Below the pieces are notes generated by a model. That model was given only the letters and a program-made list of their open reading frames with translations, searched no databases and was not told the origin of the DNA. From Pseudomonadota bacterium (GTDB taxonomy: Bacteria; Pseudomonadota; Gammaproteobacteria; Burkholderiales; Methylophilaceae), in NCBI GenBank assembly GCA_029556915.1, contig JAKQIT010000091.1, forward strand, positions 62,001 to 126,000: a stretch of DNA of 64,000 nucleotides, written 5' to 3'. The position numbers were made by a program, and so were the translations under genes. Shown here in pieces: positions 8,403 through 17,679 of this stretch. Every line of letters starts with the position of its first letter. Positions within the stretch are counted from its first letter, which is position 1.

Positions 8403-10103
8403 TTAATTACTATTATTATTTGCATTAATTGCTGCTATTTGTTGCGTTAGGAAAGTGCTAGTGCTTTGCATACTGGAAATTACGGTATCTAACCGTGTAT
8501 ATTGTGCACGGTAGCGTGCTTCGATCGCGGTTAATCTTAGGTTAAGCGCATCTGCTTGTTTATCTAAGCGTGTTATTGAACTCTTAAAACCATCGGTTTT
8601 AGCAGCTAAAACACCATCGCTTTTTAGTAGCGTAGAAATTAAACCATCCAATTGTGAGGCATAGCCACGGGTAAAAGTCACCGTACCGCGGTCACCTAAC
8701 GCGCCGCCTAACACTTTGATGCTCAAGCCATCACTGGCATCCCCTGTAGCGCCCGTTAGGCTAAGCTTGTTGCCTGTTGCAGCAACGCCATTAATGGTGC
8801 CTGCAGCGTCAACTGTAGATGAGCCTAATTGCGATACATTGACGGCATAAGTGCCAGAGAGTGTTTTAGAAGTACTTCCAGAATAACTCACTAATGCATC
8901 AGAAGTTTTTGCACTTGCAGTAAATAGTGCGGCTAAATCATTGAAATTAGTATCTAATACTTTAGATAACTTTGCCTCATCTAAGGCTAATTTACCCGTA
9001 TTGAGAAACGATATACCAACTTGGGTTAATGTATTGACACTGTTAGTTGATTCGAGTGACTTTGTCATCACCGCTTTTACCTGTGTCATGACAGAACGCG
9101 CAGTTGCATCGCCTAATAACACGCCAGAAGATTTTCCAGTGCTGTCGTATTTTGTTAAATTGCGCAGCGTGTCATCTAACTTATTAAAAGCATCAACAAA
9201 GCTTTTAACCGATTCTTTAATTTTTTCTTTATCTGTTGCAACATCAAGACTTAGCGTGCTACCCGTGTTGACGCTGAGCAAGTTTAAAGTCACGCCCTCA
9301 ATTGCATCGGTAATTACATTGCTCGCTTTAGAAATGGCAATACCATCCACTTCAAATAAAGCATTTTTGGCGGCCTGCAACTGCGTTAAGTTTTTCCCTG
9401 CTCCGCTTACTGCTAATGGGTCATAAGCCAATTGGGATAAACCAGTCGCATCCTGTGAGTTACCATCGGCATCTGCCACAGAAATTTTTAAGCTGTTCAC
9501 TTCACCCGTATCTTTTGAGGTAATGACTAAGCGGTTAGTCGTTCCGTCATTTACAATAGCGGCACTCACACTTGAATTACTTGCATTAATCGCATCTCGC
9601 ACGCCTGATAAGGTATTATTTGCACTATTGATGTCGATGGTAATGTCAGTTTTGGCCGTATTTGGGGTAAAGCTGGCTGCAGCTACTGGGGTAGTGGTTG
9701 CCTCAGTAAACTTACCAAATGAAATAGTGAGTGTACCAGTGCCAACCACGTCTGTCGTGTTGGCGGTGCCAGCCATCACCAATTTTTGCGCTTTAGCTAA
9801 TTGATTGACTGTAACGCTGTATGAACCATTGGTTGCTTGGCCATTAGCTGTTGCAGTAAAAACTTTGGTGTCACCTGAGGTCACTGCTTGCGCATTAAAC
9901 TTTGTAGCATCTGACAAGGAGCTAATGGCTGTTTGAAAAGTTGATAATGCACTTTTCATCGAACCATAAGCAGATACTTTGGTTTCATAAGCCGTTTTTT
10001 GTTTAGTCAGGGCATTTAATGGCTGACGTTCTACCGACATTAAGCTAGATACAATGCCGCTAACATCTAGTCCAGAGCCGATTCCCGCTGATGTAATTGC
10101 CAT
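8403..10103 (-). CDS. fliD: Flagellar filament cap protein FliD (HAP2)
   Basis: 566 residues. N-terminal FliD_N motif (GIGSGLDVSGIVSSLM), a central low-complexity Thr/Ser/Ala-rich region that forms the D2/D3 head, and a C-terminal FliD_C region ending in a coiled helix (LNLRLTAIEARYRAQYTRLDTVISSMQSTSTFLTQQ). It caps the growing filament and folds incoming flagellin. First gene of a fliD-fliS-fliT-fliK-like-flhB-like run. The upstream gap to flaG is 81 bp, with no obvious sigma-28 site. Confidence 0.96.
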   Translation of the reverse strand: MAITSAGIGSGLDVSGIVSSLMSVERQPLNALTKQKTAYETKVSAYGSMKSALSTFQTAISSLSDATKFNAQAVTSGDTKVFTATANGQATNGSYSVTVNQLAKAQKLVMAGTANTTDVVGTGTLTISFGKFTEATTTPVAAASFTPNTAKTDITIDINSANNTLSGVRDAINASNSSVSAAIVNDGTTNRLVITSKDTGEVNSLKISVADADGNSQDATGLSQLAYDPLAVSGAGKNLTQLQAAKNALFEVDGIAISKASNVITDAIEGVTLNLLSVNTGSTLSLDVATDKEKIKESVKSFVDAFNKLDDTLRNLTKYDSTGKSSGVLLGDATARSVMTQVKAVMTKSLESTNSVNTLTQVGISFLNTGKLALDEAKLSKVLDTNFNDLAALFTASAKTSDALVSYSGSTSKTLSGTYAVNVSQLGSSTVDAAGTINGVAATGNKLSLTGATGDASDGLSIKVLGGALGDRGTVTFTRGYASQLDGLISTLLKSDGVLAAKTDGFKSSITRLDKQADALNLRLTAIEARYRAQYTRLDTVISSMQSTSTFLTQQIAAINANNNSN

Positions 10104-10184
10104 GTCTAAACTCCTATACCCACTACTATCAAAATATCAATTTTATAAACTTGATTACGTCAATATATGAAAAAACTTTACCTC

Positions 10185-10556
10185 TTAAGCGGTTTGTTTA
10201 ATCATTAAACCTTGTAATTTTCCCAATGTCTTTGACATCGCAATGACTTCTTCGTTGGGTATTTGTCTAAGCACTTTGTGTGTTGCCGTATCCACTACCT
10301 TAACGATGGTTCGATTTGTCTCTTGGTCTATCGAAAACTCAACAGATTGCAACGCTGGCGCCACGTGCTCATTAAGCATTTTGACGGCTTTAGATAATGC
10401 TGCTTCATCGATTAAAGCCGGCTTATTAGCAGCATCTGTCTTAGCTAAAGAATTAACAGACTCCTGGCCTCTAAACGCAAATGGGCTACCCGCATATTTT
10501 TGCGCTGTAGCCGTGGCATTAACTTTGTCGTAAACATCTAAACTATTGTTTAACAT
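10185..10556 (-). CDS. flaG: FlaG family flagellar protein
   Basis: 123 residues. The C-terminal two thirds carry the FlaG domain (LNEHVAPALQSVEFSIDQETNRTIVKVVDTATHKVLRQIPNEEVIAMSKTLGKLQGLM). FlaG influences filament length in several bacteria, but its biochemical role is not settled. It lies between fliC and fliD, the common position. A terminator hairpin sits between fliC and flaG only 14 bp before the start, so expression probably depends on read-through from the fliC promoter. Confidence 0.93.
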   Translation of the reverse strand: MLNNSLDVYDKVNATATAQKYAGSPFAFRGQESVNSLAKTDAANKPALIDEAALSKAVKMLNEHVAPALQSVEFSIDQETNRTIVKVVDTATHKVLRQIPNEEVIAMSKTLGKLQGLMIKQTA

Positions 10557-10571
10557 GATGTTATCCCTCTT

Positions 10572-10611
10572 TACAAAAACTTACAGGGCTTCAATCAACC
10601 CCGTAAGTTTC
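10572..10611 (-). terminator. Intrinsic terminator after fliC
   Basis: On the minus strand, stem AACTTACGGGG / CCCTGTAAGTT with a ten-base loop, followed by TTTTTGT. It starts about 23 bp after the fliC stop and ends about 15 bp before the flaG start, so it would keep flagellin transcript far above flaG/fliD transcript. Confidence 0.8.
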
Positions 10612-10633
10612 ATTTCATTTACTAAACTACCGA

Positions 10634-11461
10634 TTAACCTCTTAACAAAGCTAACACGCCGTTTGGTGCTGAGTTAGCTTGGGCTAACATAGCTGTACCT
10701 GCTTGTTGCAAGATTTGACCACGTGTCAAGTTTGCAGTTTCTGCGGCAAAGTCAGCATCCATAATACGAGATTTAGCAGCCGCTTGGTTTTCTGAAGAGA
10801 TTTGCAATGTGCTAATTACTGATTCAAAACGATTTTGTACAGCACCGTAAGTAGTACGCTCAGCGTTCACTTCAGTTAATGCTAGGTCAATTGCAGTAAT
10901 TGCTGCTTTAGAGTTCGCATTGGTGTCCACTTTAATTGTAGCGCCAGCAGCGATCGCTGTTTTTGCTGTTGCAGCTGTTAAGTCTGTACCTGAAACAGTG
11001 ATTTGGTCACCTGCAGCTGTACCAGCACCCACTTGGAATGTTTTTGAACCACCAGCCAATGTATTGCTACCGTTAAACATAGTGTTACCTGTTACACGTG
11101 TTACCTCAGCTTGTAGTGCTGAAAACTCAGCTGCTAAGCTAGCGTTGTCTGTTGTCACGTTAGAACCTTGAACCGCAATTTCACGCATACGTTGTAGTGA
11201 ATCTGTTAATGCACCTAAGCCGCCTTCAGCTGTTTGTGAGTATGAAATCGCGTCGTTAGCATTACGAATCGCTTGGTTAAAACCACGTACTTGTGCATCC
11301 ATTTTTGTTGCAACAGCTAAGCCAGAAGCGTCATCTTTTGCGCTGTTAACACGTAAGCCTGAAGACAAACGTTGAATAGATGTATTTAAGCTAGATTGTG
11401 AAGCGCTTAAGTTACGTTGTGTGTTTAATGATGCTAAGTTTGTATTAATTACTGCAGCCAT
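10634..11461 (-). CDS. fliC: Flagellin FliC
   Basis: 275 residues, short for a flagellin: conserved N-terminal D0/D1 (INTNLASLNTQRNLS, IQRLSSGLRVNSAKDDASGLA) and C-terminal D1/D0 (QISSENQAAAKSRIMDADFAAETANLTR, then MLAQANSAPNGVLALL) are complete, but the variable surface domain is only about 60 residues. Structural protein of the filament, exported with FliS. Only one flagellin gene is visible. A sigma-28 promoter is visible 87 bases upstream and a terminator follows, so it can be made as a monocistronic message. Confidence 0.98.
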   Translation of the reverse strand: MAAVINTNLASLNTQRNLSASQSSLNTSIQRLSSGLRVNSAKDDASGLAVATKMDAQVRGFNQAIRNANDAISYSQTAEGGLGALTDSLQRMREIAVQGSNVTTDNASLAAEFSALQAEVTRVTGNTMFNGSNTLAGGSKTFQVGAGTAAGDQITVSGTDLTAATAKTAIAAGATIKVDTNANSKAAITAIDLALTEVNAERTTYGAVQNRFESVISTLQISSENQAAAKSRIMDADFAAETANLTRGQILQQAGTAMLAQANSAPNGVLALLRG

Positions 11462-11547
11462 GATATATCTCCTAAAATTAAATAAAATTTAATGACACTT
11501 TACTGCTTTAGCGTTGCAACTTATTCAATTGCTTGGCAGTTAAAACT

Positions 11548-11575
11548 AATATCGGTAAGCGTTTTTGAAACTTTA
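11548..11575 (-). promoter_or_regulatory. Sigma-28 (FliA) promoter of fliC
   Basis: On the minus strand TAAA, then 15 bases, then ACCGATAT, against the consensus TAAA-N15-GCCGATAA. It differs at the first and last positions of the -10 box only. It lies 87 bases upstream of the fliC start codon, implying an untranslated leader of roughly 80 bases. Confidence 0.88.
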
Positions 11576-11880
11576 GGCTTATCTGTAACTATTTGTTTAG
11601 ATTTACCTTTTTTACAAAATCGCGAACTTTATTTGTTTATTGCCAATAAAGCAGCCCGATGAATCTTTTTCGGTGTCAGTAATTATTTCTTTAGGGTCAT
11701 GGTTAAAATTTATTTTTAATTTTAGAGATTTTCTGCAGCATATTTTGAGTATCTTCCTAGTAATTATCCCGCTGGCAGCGGTGATTTATTAGGCAACATC
11801 ATAGCCAAAAAAAAATTAAAATAAATGCAAAATACAGGGGGTAAAGTGGCTTAAATCGATATATTAAATAAGTGATTTTG
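11576..11880. other. AT-rich intergenic DNA between fliC promoter and repeat
   Basis: No ORF with a credible ribosome site and no RNA gene recognised. The only structure noted is a 13-nt perfect palindrome, CCGCTG-g-CAGCGG, at 11769-11781. Confidence 0.5.
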
Positions 11881-11950
11881 CTTAACTTCATTTAAGCACC
11901 TCTGCAAGCCTTATTCTATGCGGCTTACAGAGGCATTAAATTTTCTCGGG
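11881..11950 (-). repeat. Palindromic intergenic element, copy 2
   Basis: On the minus strand: CCCGAGAAAATTTAATGCC leader, arms CCTCTGTAAGCC / GGCTTGCAGAGG, loop GCATAGAATAA (orientation A, diverged 3' end), tail TGCTTAAATGAAG. It lies between the response-regulator gene and the fliC promoter region. Confidence 0.85.
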
Positions 11951-12065
11951 GAATTTTGGGGCGCTAAAACGCTTTGGCGAGCGTATGAATGACTAGCTAA
12001 CTTTTGCCAAGTAAAGTCTTCATAGGTGAACTGGAACAGTAAAAATTGATACGAAGTAGGTCATT

Positions 12066-12710
12066 TTAAGTATCAAGATTATTTTTAATCACATAATGCG
12101 TAATGTCGGCATTATGTTTCAACTGCATTTTTTCAAGCAATCGGGTGCGGTACATGCTCACTGTTTTGACTGAAAGCGATAATTTTTCGGCGATCTCACT
12201 CACCGACAGACCAGAAGCAATCATCGTGAGTGTTTGAAATTCGCGGTCTGATAATAACTCATGCGGCAACTTTTGCGTTTCGGTTTCCACATGGCTGGCG
12301 AGCACTTCTGCTACCTCTGGTGTGATATATTTTTTACCTTTGGCCACGGTTCGTATGGCATTTTCTAGCTCGTTTGATGCACTTTGCTTGCACAAATACC
12401 CTGAAGCTCCCGATTTTAAAGCGCGCACCGCGTATTGATCTTCTCGATACATCGACAGCATCAATACGCCAATTTTAGCGTTGTCTTTTTTAATGTATTT
12501 GAGCGCGTCAATACCGCTGCGATCTGGCAAAGCAATGTCTAACAACATCACATCAGCCTTTACTTGACCTGCAAACTTAATGGCCTCACTCGCATTTTTT
12601 GCTTCCGCCACCACTTCCATATCATCGGTAGCCATTAAAATTTGCTTAATACCTGCCCGTAAAATGGCATGGTCATCTGCAATAATAACTTTAATCTTTT
12701 GCTGATTCAT
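12066..12710 (-). CDS. NarL/FixJ-family response regulator
   Basis: 214 residues. N-terminal receiver domain with acidic pair DD (12-13), phospho-acceptor Asp58 (MLLDIALPDRSG) and Lys near 108 (LKSGASGYLCKQ). C-terminal LuxR-type helix-turn-helix at about 152-205 (LSDREFQTLTMIASGLSVSEIAEKLSLSVKTV). Cognate of the sensor kinase immediately upstream (45 bp). The target is unknown; the closeness to the flagellin and diguanylate cyclase genes makes motility or surface-behaviour genes reasonable candidates, but this is inference. Confidence 0.93.
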   Translation of the reverse strand: MNQQKIKVIIADDHAILRAGIKQILMATDDMEVVAEAKNASEAIKFAGQVKADVMLLDIALPDRSGIDALKYIKKDNAKIGVLMLSMYREDQYAVRALKSGASGYLCKQSASNELENAIRTVAKGKKYITPEVAEVLASHVETETQKLPHELLSDREFQTLTMIASGLSVSEIAEKLSLSVKTVSMYRTRLLEKMQLKHNADITHYVIKNNLDT

Positions 12711-12755
12711 TACTTCCCCTGATGCAGCACTTTAAGAGCCGCGATACTACACTTG

Positions 12756-13814
12756 TTACCCTATAGGCAAATTGACTTTTATCAAGGTACCCTTAGGTTT
12801 TACTTTTGTTATTGTTAATGCACCATGCTGCATCTCAATACGTTCTTTCATGCCATGCAGGCCAAAAGAGTTTGCCTTTAACTTATCTCTAGGCTTAATG
12901 CCCACACCATCATCACGAATGATGAGCTCAACGTGACAGTTTTCTCTGATGATATTGACTTCAACTTGTTTGGCATGCGCATGCTTGCCAATATTAGAGA
13001 GTGCTTCTTGAAAAATACGAAATAACGCCATCGACTGCTCTGAAGTCATCGCTATTTCAGATTGATTACTAAAAAAACTACAGGCAATGCCAGACTGCTT
13101 TTTAAATTCTTCTAGTTGCCAATCAATCGCATCAACAATACCTAAATCAAGCACGGTTGGCTTTAAATTATGTGAAATACGGTGAATGGCGTTAAAAGTA
13201 TTATCGACAATATCCTCTAAACCATGGGCTTGTGCCTTTAAATTAGCCTGATTTTCTTGCAGTTTGCCCATGATGTTAGACAAGCCAATTTTTATCACGG
13301 TTAAGTTTCCGCCTAAATCATCATGAATTTCGCGGGCAATTTTTGCCCGTTCTTCTTCTTTAATCGTTTCTAGGTGAGAAGTGAGCTCCGCTAGCTTACG
13401 GCGTGACTCTTCAATTTCTAATTTTTCTAGTTTACTATGCGTGATGTTCATCATCACACCACTCCATTGCACTAGATGATTCATCGAAACGCGGCGCGGA
13501 GTGGCGCGCAAGTTAATCCATTTAGTATCTTGCCAACCGTCAATCCAAACGCGTCCCTCCCAATTAGCAAAAGTCAATTTTTCTTGAGACTTTTGTAAAC
13601 GTTTAAATAAAGTGGCGCGCTCACGCACATTCATCATTTCTAAAAATTGCTGCGGATTGGCGAGTAAATCTTCAGGCGTGCGACCAAGCAGCGCTAGACA
13701 ACCATCACTTAAATAATCAAATACTAATTTGTTATCAGGCTTAATGTGAAATTGCACAACGAGCCCAGGAAAGCTGGATAAAGCAATTTGCAGGTTAAGC
13801 TCTTGATGGTTCAT
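12756..13814 (-). CDS. PAS-domain sensor histidine kinase (HisKA_3 type)
   Basis: 352 residues, no membrane segment, so a cytoplasmic sensor. PAS domain at about 10-125, short coiled linker, HisKA_3 dimerisation helix with His164 (EEERAKIAREIHDDLGGNLTVIK), then an HATPase domain with N box (ALSNIGKHAHA) and G boxes (DDGVGI, SFGLHGMKERIE). This architecture belongs to the NarX/UhpB/DegS group that pairs with NarL-type regulators, which fits the next gene. The signal is not evident: the PAS pocket shows no heme- or flavin-binding motif that I recognise. Confidence 0.93.
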   Translation of the reverse strand: MNHQELNLQIALSSFPGLVVQFHIKPDNKLVFDYLSDGCLALLGRTPEDLLANPQQFLEMMNVRERATLFKRLQKSQEKLTFANWEGRVWIDGWQDTKWINLRATPRRVSMNHLVQWSGVMMNITHSKLEKLEIEESRRKLAELTSHLETIKEEERAKIAREIHDDLGGNLTVIKIGLSNIMGKLQENQANLKAQAHGLEDIVDNTFNAIHRISHNLKPTVLDLGIVDAIDWQLEEFKKQSGIACSFFSNQSEIAMTSEQSMALFRIFQEALSNIGKHAHAKQVEVNIIRENCHVELIIRDDGVGIKPRDKLKANSFGLHGMKERIEMQHGALTITKVKPKGTLIKVNLPIG

Positions 13815-14142
13815 CGCCCTACCTCAATGCAAGTTTCATAAAAGTAGGTGTGAAGTGAAAAACTATTTTGAATGTAAATATATTGCGCTTTTTGCATTTG
13901 CTGCGCAGGTAAAGTAGCATAAATTTGATAATGAATTAACAATTTACCCTACCCCTAAATTTAATATTTACGTAATTTAAAGCGCAATCTTATACAAGAC
14001 TCCGTAAGAATCATTATGTACCAAATAGCGATAAATACAAGACTATTTGTAACAAAATATTACATTTAAAAGTGGAATTCATGAATTTACTTAGTTACCA
14101 ATAGGAATAGTTCAACTTGAAAACAATTCTCAAATCAAACAC
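13815..14142. other. Intergenic DNA upstream of the sensor kinase gene
   Basis: 328 bp of AT-rich DNA between the sensor kinase start and the end of the diguanylate cyclase gene. It must hold the kinase/regulator promoter. I see no copy of the palindromic element, no recognised riboswitch and no small ORF with a good ribosome site. Confidence 0.5.
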
Positions 14143-16080
14143 TTAGACAACTTCAACCCTTGCATCCAAATCAGCCTCAGTCATCACTTTATTTTTGCCG
14201 GTTTTTTTAGCCATATACATCGCTTGGTCGGCACGGTTGATTGCGGTCATTTGGTCTTCATCTTTTTTATACAGCGCAATACCAGCACTGAACGTAATCA
14301 GCAAACGCTCAGCGTTGGCAATAAAAAAGCGTTTGGTCAGCGTACGTTGCAAACGTGTTATCGCAATGTGCGCATCCGTAACATCGGTATCTGGCAATAA
14401 AATCACAAACTCTTCACCGCCAAACCGGCTAATCACATCGGTTGGTCGCAACGTTTCTTGAATCACTTGCGCCAAATGTTGTAATGCGCTATCGCCTGCT
14501 TGATGTCCATGCGTATCATTTAATTGTTTAAAGTTATCCACATCCAACATGGCAATGGTTAAATTACCACCAGTGCGATTCACCCGAGAAATTTCGCGCA
14601 CAATCGCATCATCTAGCCCTCGGCGATTTAACACACCAGTGAGTTGGTCAACGCGTACCACTTCGCTTAATTGCGTAAGTTCGTTTTGCAATTTTTTAAT
14701 TCGCTCTTGCGAAGTCATCACTTCATCACGCTGCGCAATCAACAATTCACGAGAATGCACAATGTCTGTTTGCATCACGTGCGTATCGTTCATTATGCCT
14801 TCGAGAATTTCGTTGATTTTATAAATATCATCGGTCTCGGACAGTAAATTTGAGTAATCTGAAATTTTTTCTTGGTAGTCACCACTGGTTTGCGACATGT
14901 GTGACAATCTATCCACAAATGTTGCCAGCATATTTTTAAACGCACTTCTTGCTTCTTGTAAACTATGTTTAATCATGCCTTGCTTAAAGATGATTTCTTT
15001 CAGGCTTTTTTCAGCGCTTTGAATTTGCGCTCTATCCAGCGGACTAGATAAAATGGTTTGAATCACCGCCACTTGACCGCGTAGCCATTGGTCTTCTGCG
15101 ACCAACTCTGAAATATTTTCCACCAACAACTTAAGCAAACTCATTAAATCATGGCGAATACCATGCTCGTTTGCGCCAATCACCTCAACACGCACTAATA
15201 GCGCCCTAAAATGTTTTGCCACTTGCTGCCACTCTTTAAACTTGCGCGCCTTTTCAGCCTCTTTCAGCAATTTCTGCGCTTCTATTTCAATATCAGGGTA
15301 ACCTTCTAATCGCGGAATCAATCCGTGCTTAAGTGACTGTTTATAAATATCTTTTAAAGTATTAAAAATCTCAAAGAGTTGCTTATTATCATGCGTTTCA
15401 ATTGCTTCTAGTTCCGCATCATCGCTAGCTGGGCTGTCGATTTGCTTATCATTTGCTTTTACCGTTGGTTGTGGCGACGTTGCAACGGTTTGACTACTAA
15501 CTAAATCACCTTCTACTAAAGCAATAGAAGTGGTCGCTTTTGGTAGTTCCGTTTCAAGCACTTCTACCATCGCACCATCGGTATTTTTACTTTCCAACTG
15601 CAACCATGTTTGCGCTAGCCCTTGAATTTTTTGTGCTAATTGCTCATCGTGACCAAACTTAATCAATACCCGTTCTAAGGTTTCTTTCTTTTTGGTTTCA
15701 TCCATCTCTACGTGCTTGGTATCCCACGCCCGTAATAAATCTCTAATTGCCACCGGCCATTGTTGTGACATGCCAACTTTTGCATCCATGCCATCCGCTA
15801 ATAATGCAGGTAACTCGTCCCACTGCTCTTGTTTGAGCATTTTTTCCCAACGGTTCAGCCAAGTGATTTGGGCAGTGGTTTCGCGCGGTAAGCCTTTTAG
15901 TGATTTTTGCATCGCATGATGCAATGTAGGTGCAACTTTAATGCCTGCAATTTCATGGTAAATCTCCTGATAGTTTTCAGGATTAGGCTCAACACGTCTT
16001 AGCGCCATTTGTTTAATGGTTTCGCGCGCCACGTCCACGGCGGATGGGGTTTTACTAGTTGTTTTTGGTTCGTTGGCCAT
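14143..16080 (-). CDS. Soluble GGDEF diguanylate cyclase
   Basis: 645 residues without membrane helices. The long N-terminal region is mostly helical and contains a coiled coil before the catalytic domain (about 440-480). The C-terminal GGDEF domain has an intact active site GGEEF near residues 553-557 and an inhibitory I-site RPTD exactly five residues before it, so it should make c-di-GMP and be product-inhibited. No REC, PAS or GAF domain is evident. It is a single gene with its own upstream region, next to a two-component pair and the flagellar cluster. Confidence 0.93.
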   Translation of the reverse strand: MANEPKTTSKTPSAVDVARETIKQMALRRVEPNPENYQEIYHEIAGIKVAPTLHHAMQKSLKGLPRETTAQITWLNRWEKMLKQEQWDELPALLADGMDAKVGMSQQWPVAIRDLLRAWDTKHVEMDETKKKETLERVLIKFGHDEQLAQKIQGLAQTWLQLESKNTDGAMVEVLETELPKATTSIALVEGDLVSSQTVATSPQPTVKANDKQIDSPASDDAELEAIETHDNKQLFEIFNTLKDIYKQSLKHGLIPRLEGYPDIEIEAQKLLKEAEKARKFKEWQQVAKHFRALLVRVEVIGANEHGIRHDLMSLLKLLVENISELVAEDQWLRGQVAVIQTILSSPLDRAQIQSAEKSLKEIIFKQGMIKHSLQEARSAFKNMLATFVDRLSHMSQTSGDYQEKISDYSNLLSETDDIYKINEILEGIMNDTHVMQTDIVHSRELLIAQRDEVMTSQERIKKLQNELTQLSEVVRVDQLTGVLNRRGLDDAIVREISRVNRTGGNLTIAMLDVDNFKQLNDTHGHQAGDSALQHLAQVIQETLRPTDVISRFGGEEFVILLPDTDVTDAHIAITRLQRTLTKRFFIANAERLLITFSAGIALYKKDEDQMTAINRADQAMYMAKKTGKNKVMTEADLDARVEVV

Positions 16081-16230
16081 AGGTCATCGTATTCACAAAA
16101 ATGGATTAAAGGTGTTCTTCTCATATTGTGTGATAAACCATTTCAATTCAATTCAAACTATAGCGCTATTTTTCTATCTCTATTTATCACTTTATTGCCA
16201 ATAAAAAATGAAAAGAATGTGCAAAAAACC

Positions 16231-16350
16231 GCCCGAGAGAAAAACAATGCCCTGCAAGCCGCATGGATACTGGCTTTCGCATTCGACTTAGTGCTTTAGC
16301 ACTTAGCGAGAATGGTGATGCCAAGCACTGGTACAGGGCAGCACTAAAGA
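16231..16350 (+). repeat. Palindromic intergenic element, copy 3 (long composite form)
   Basis: Leader GCCCGAGAGAAAAACAATG, CCCTGCAAGCC, loop GCATGGATACT (orientation A), then GGCTT is followed by a ~52-bp insertion before the closing CAGGGC. The insertion is itself a hairpin (CTTAGTGC / GCACTTAG core). The same insertion occurs in copy 4. Located between the exporter stop and the diguanylate cyclase start. Confidence 0.85.
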
Positions 16351-16413
16351 AGATGAATAAAAAATGTGTCTAAACTGAATATAAAACTTGCTGAATTTCT
16401 CAGCATCTTTTAG

Positions 16414-17610
16414 CTAGGATGAACTGACTGATTGCGCTTTCCAAAGCTGGGTATTGGTAACCATTAACCAGCCAAATATCAAGTAAGCCGCCATGACAAA
16501 CGCTAAGCCCAAAGGGGTAGCCCAAACCAATGGCACAATTAAACCTGCCGACACGGTAGATAAAAACATTTGCACAAATGCCTGACCTGAAGCCGCTGTG
16601 CCGCGAATTTTGGCATGGCGATCCAGTGCGGCGATAGACAAAATGGGCATCGCCAATGCCATGCCAATGTTAAATAATGCGATGGGTAAAATATTATAAA
16701 TAGGCTGAGCTGGTAAAAATTGGCAAATCGCAAGGTTAAGCAAAACCATCGCCGTCATCCACAAGTAAGCAGATTTCACCACCGTTTTATTGGCATACTG
16801 CCCCGCCACTTTTTTAGCCAGATAAGAACCGAGCACCATGCCGCACACGGTAGGCACAAATAAATAGCCATATTGTTGCGGATTCAAGCCAAGTAATTTA
16901 CCCAAAAACACCGGGCTAGCTAACACATACACAAAAAACCCTGCGAAATTTGCACCTGAACTTAAACAGAGTTTGGTGTATTCAGTATCGCTAAAAATAG
17001 TTTTGTAGCTCGCTAATACGTTGGGTACTGAAAGTTTGAGGCGTTTTTCTGCTGGCATGGTTTCTGGCAGATACTTTACCGCAGCCCATAAACTTAGCCC
17101 AGCGTAAATAGCCAAAAAGATAAAAATAGCTTGCCAATGTATGCCCAGTAATAGTCCACCGATGATAGGCGCTACGGCCGGAGCAATGCCAAATAGCATT
17201 TGCACTGTAGCCATTACGCGTTGTGCTTGAACCCCTTCAAAAAGATCGCGCACCATTGCGCGTGCAACCGTATTGCCTGCCCCGCCCGATGCACCCTGCA
17301 ATGCCCGAAAAAACCATAGCGTTTCTACGTTGGGCGCAAATGCGCAGCCAATGCTTGCCAGCACAAAAATTCCCAAACCCCATTGTATGGTGGCGATGCG
17401 GCCGATGCTATCTGAAATTGCGCCGTGCCATAAGGTCATCAAAGCATAGGGCAACAAATAAAAAGTAAGGCTTTGTTGAATATGCACATCACTTGTAGAA
17501 AAATCCGCGCCCATCGCGTGAAACGCGGGCAAATAAGTATCTATGGCAAAAGGGGCCAGTGCCGCTAAGGCAGCGAGAACGAAAACTAAGATGTTGGAAT
17601 GTGATTTCAA
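16414..17610 (-). CDS. Bcr/CflA-family multidrug exporter (MFS)
   Basis: 398 residues with about twelve hydrophobic segments. Family features: first-helix APFAIDTYLPAFHAMG, motif-A-like GAISDSIGR after helix 2, and FRALQGASGGAGNTVARAMVRDLF in the helix 4-5 region typical of Bcr/CflA drug:proton antiporters. An inner-membrane exporter of small molecules; the actual substrate cannot be read from sequence. It lies after pqqE, separated by that operon's terminator, so it is likely a separate unit. Confidence 0.9.
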   Translation of the reverse strand: MKSHSNILVFVLAALAALAPFAIDTYLPAFHAMGADFSTSDVHIQQSLTFYLLPYALMTLWHGAISDSIGRIATIQWGLGIFVLASIGCAFAPNVETLWFFRALQGASGGAGNTVARAMVRDLFEGVQAQRVMATVQMLFGIAPAVAPIIGGLLLGIHWQAIFIFLAIYAGLSLWAAVKYLPETMPAEKRLKLSVPNVLASYKTIFSDTEYTKLCLSSGANFAGFFVYVLASPVFLGKLLGLNPQQYGYLFVPTVCGMVLGSYLAKKVAGQYANKTVVKSAYLWMTAMVLLNLAICQFLPAQPIYNILPIALFNIGMALAMPILSIAALDRHAKIRGTAASGQAFVQMFLSTVSAGLIVPLVWATPLGLAFVMAAYLIFGWLMVTNTQLWKAQSVSSS

Positions 17611-17633
17611 GGGAGTCAGATATTATCTATCAA

Positions 17634-17660
17634 TAAAAAAGGCGCACAAGGGTGCGCCTA
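17634..17660 (-). terminator. Intrinsic terminator of the pqq operon
   Basis: On the minus strand stem GGCGCAC / GTGCGCC with a four-base loop, followed by TTTTTTATTG. It begins 20 bp after the pqqE stop and lies just before the exporter gene start. Confidence 0.9.
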
Positions 17661-17679
17661 GAATTATAACGGCTATTGG

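Noticed and set aside
8941-9426. Long plus-strand frame opposite fliD
   Set aside because: Shadow of the fliD reading frame; no ribosome site and no recognisable protein.
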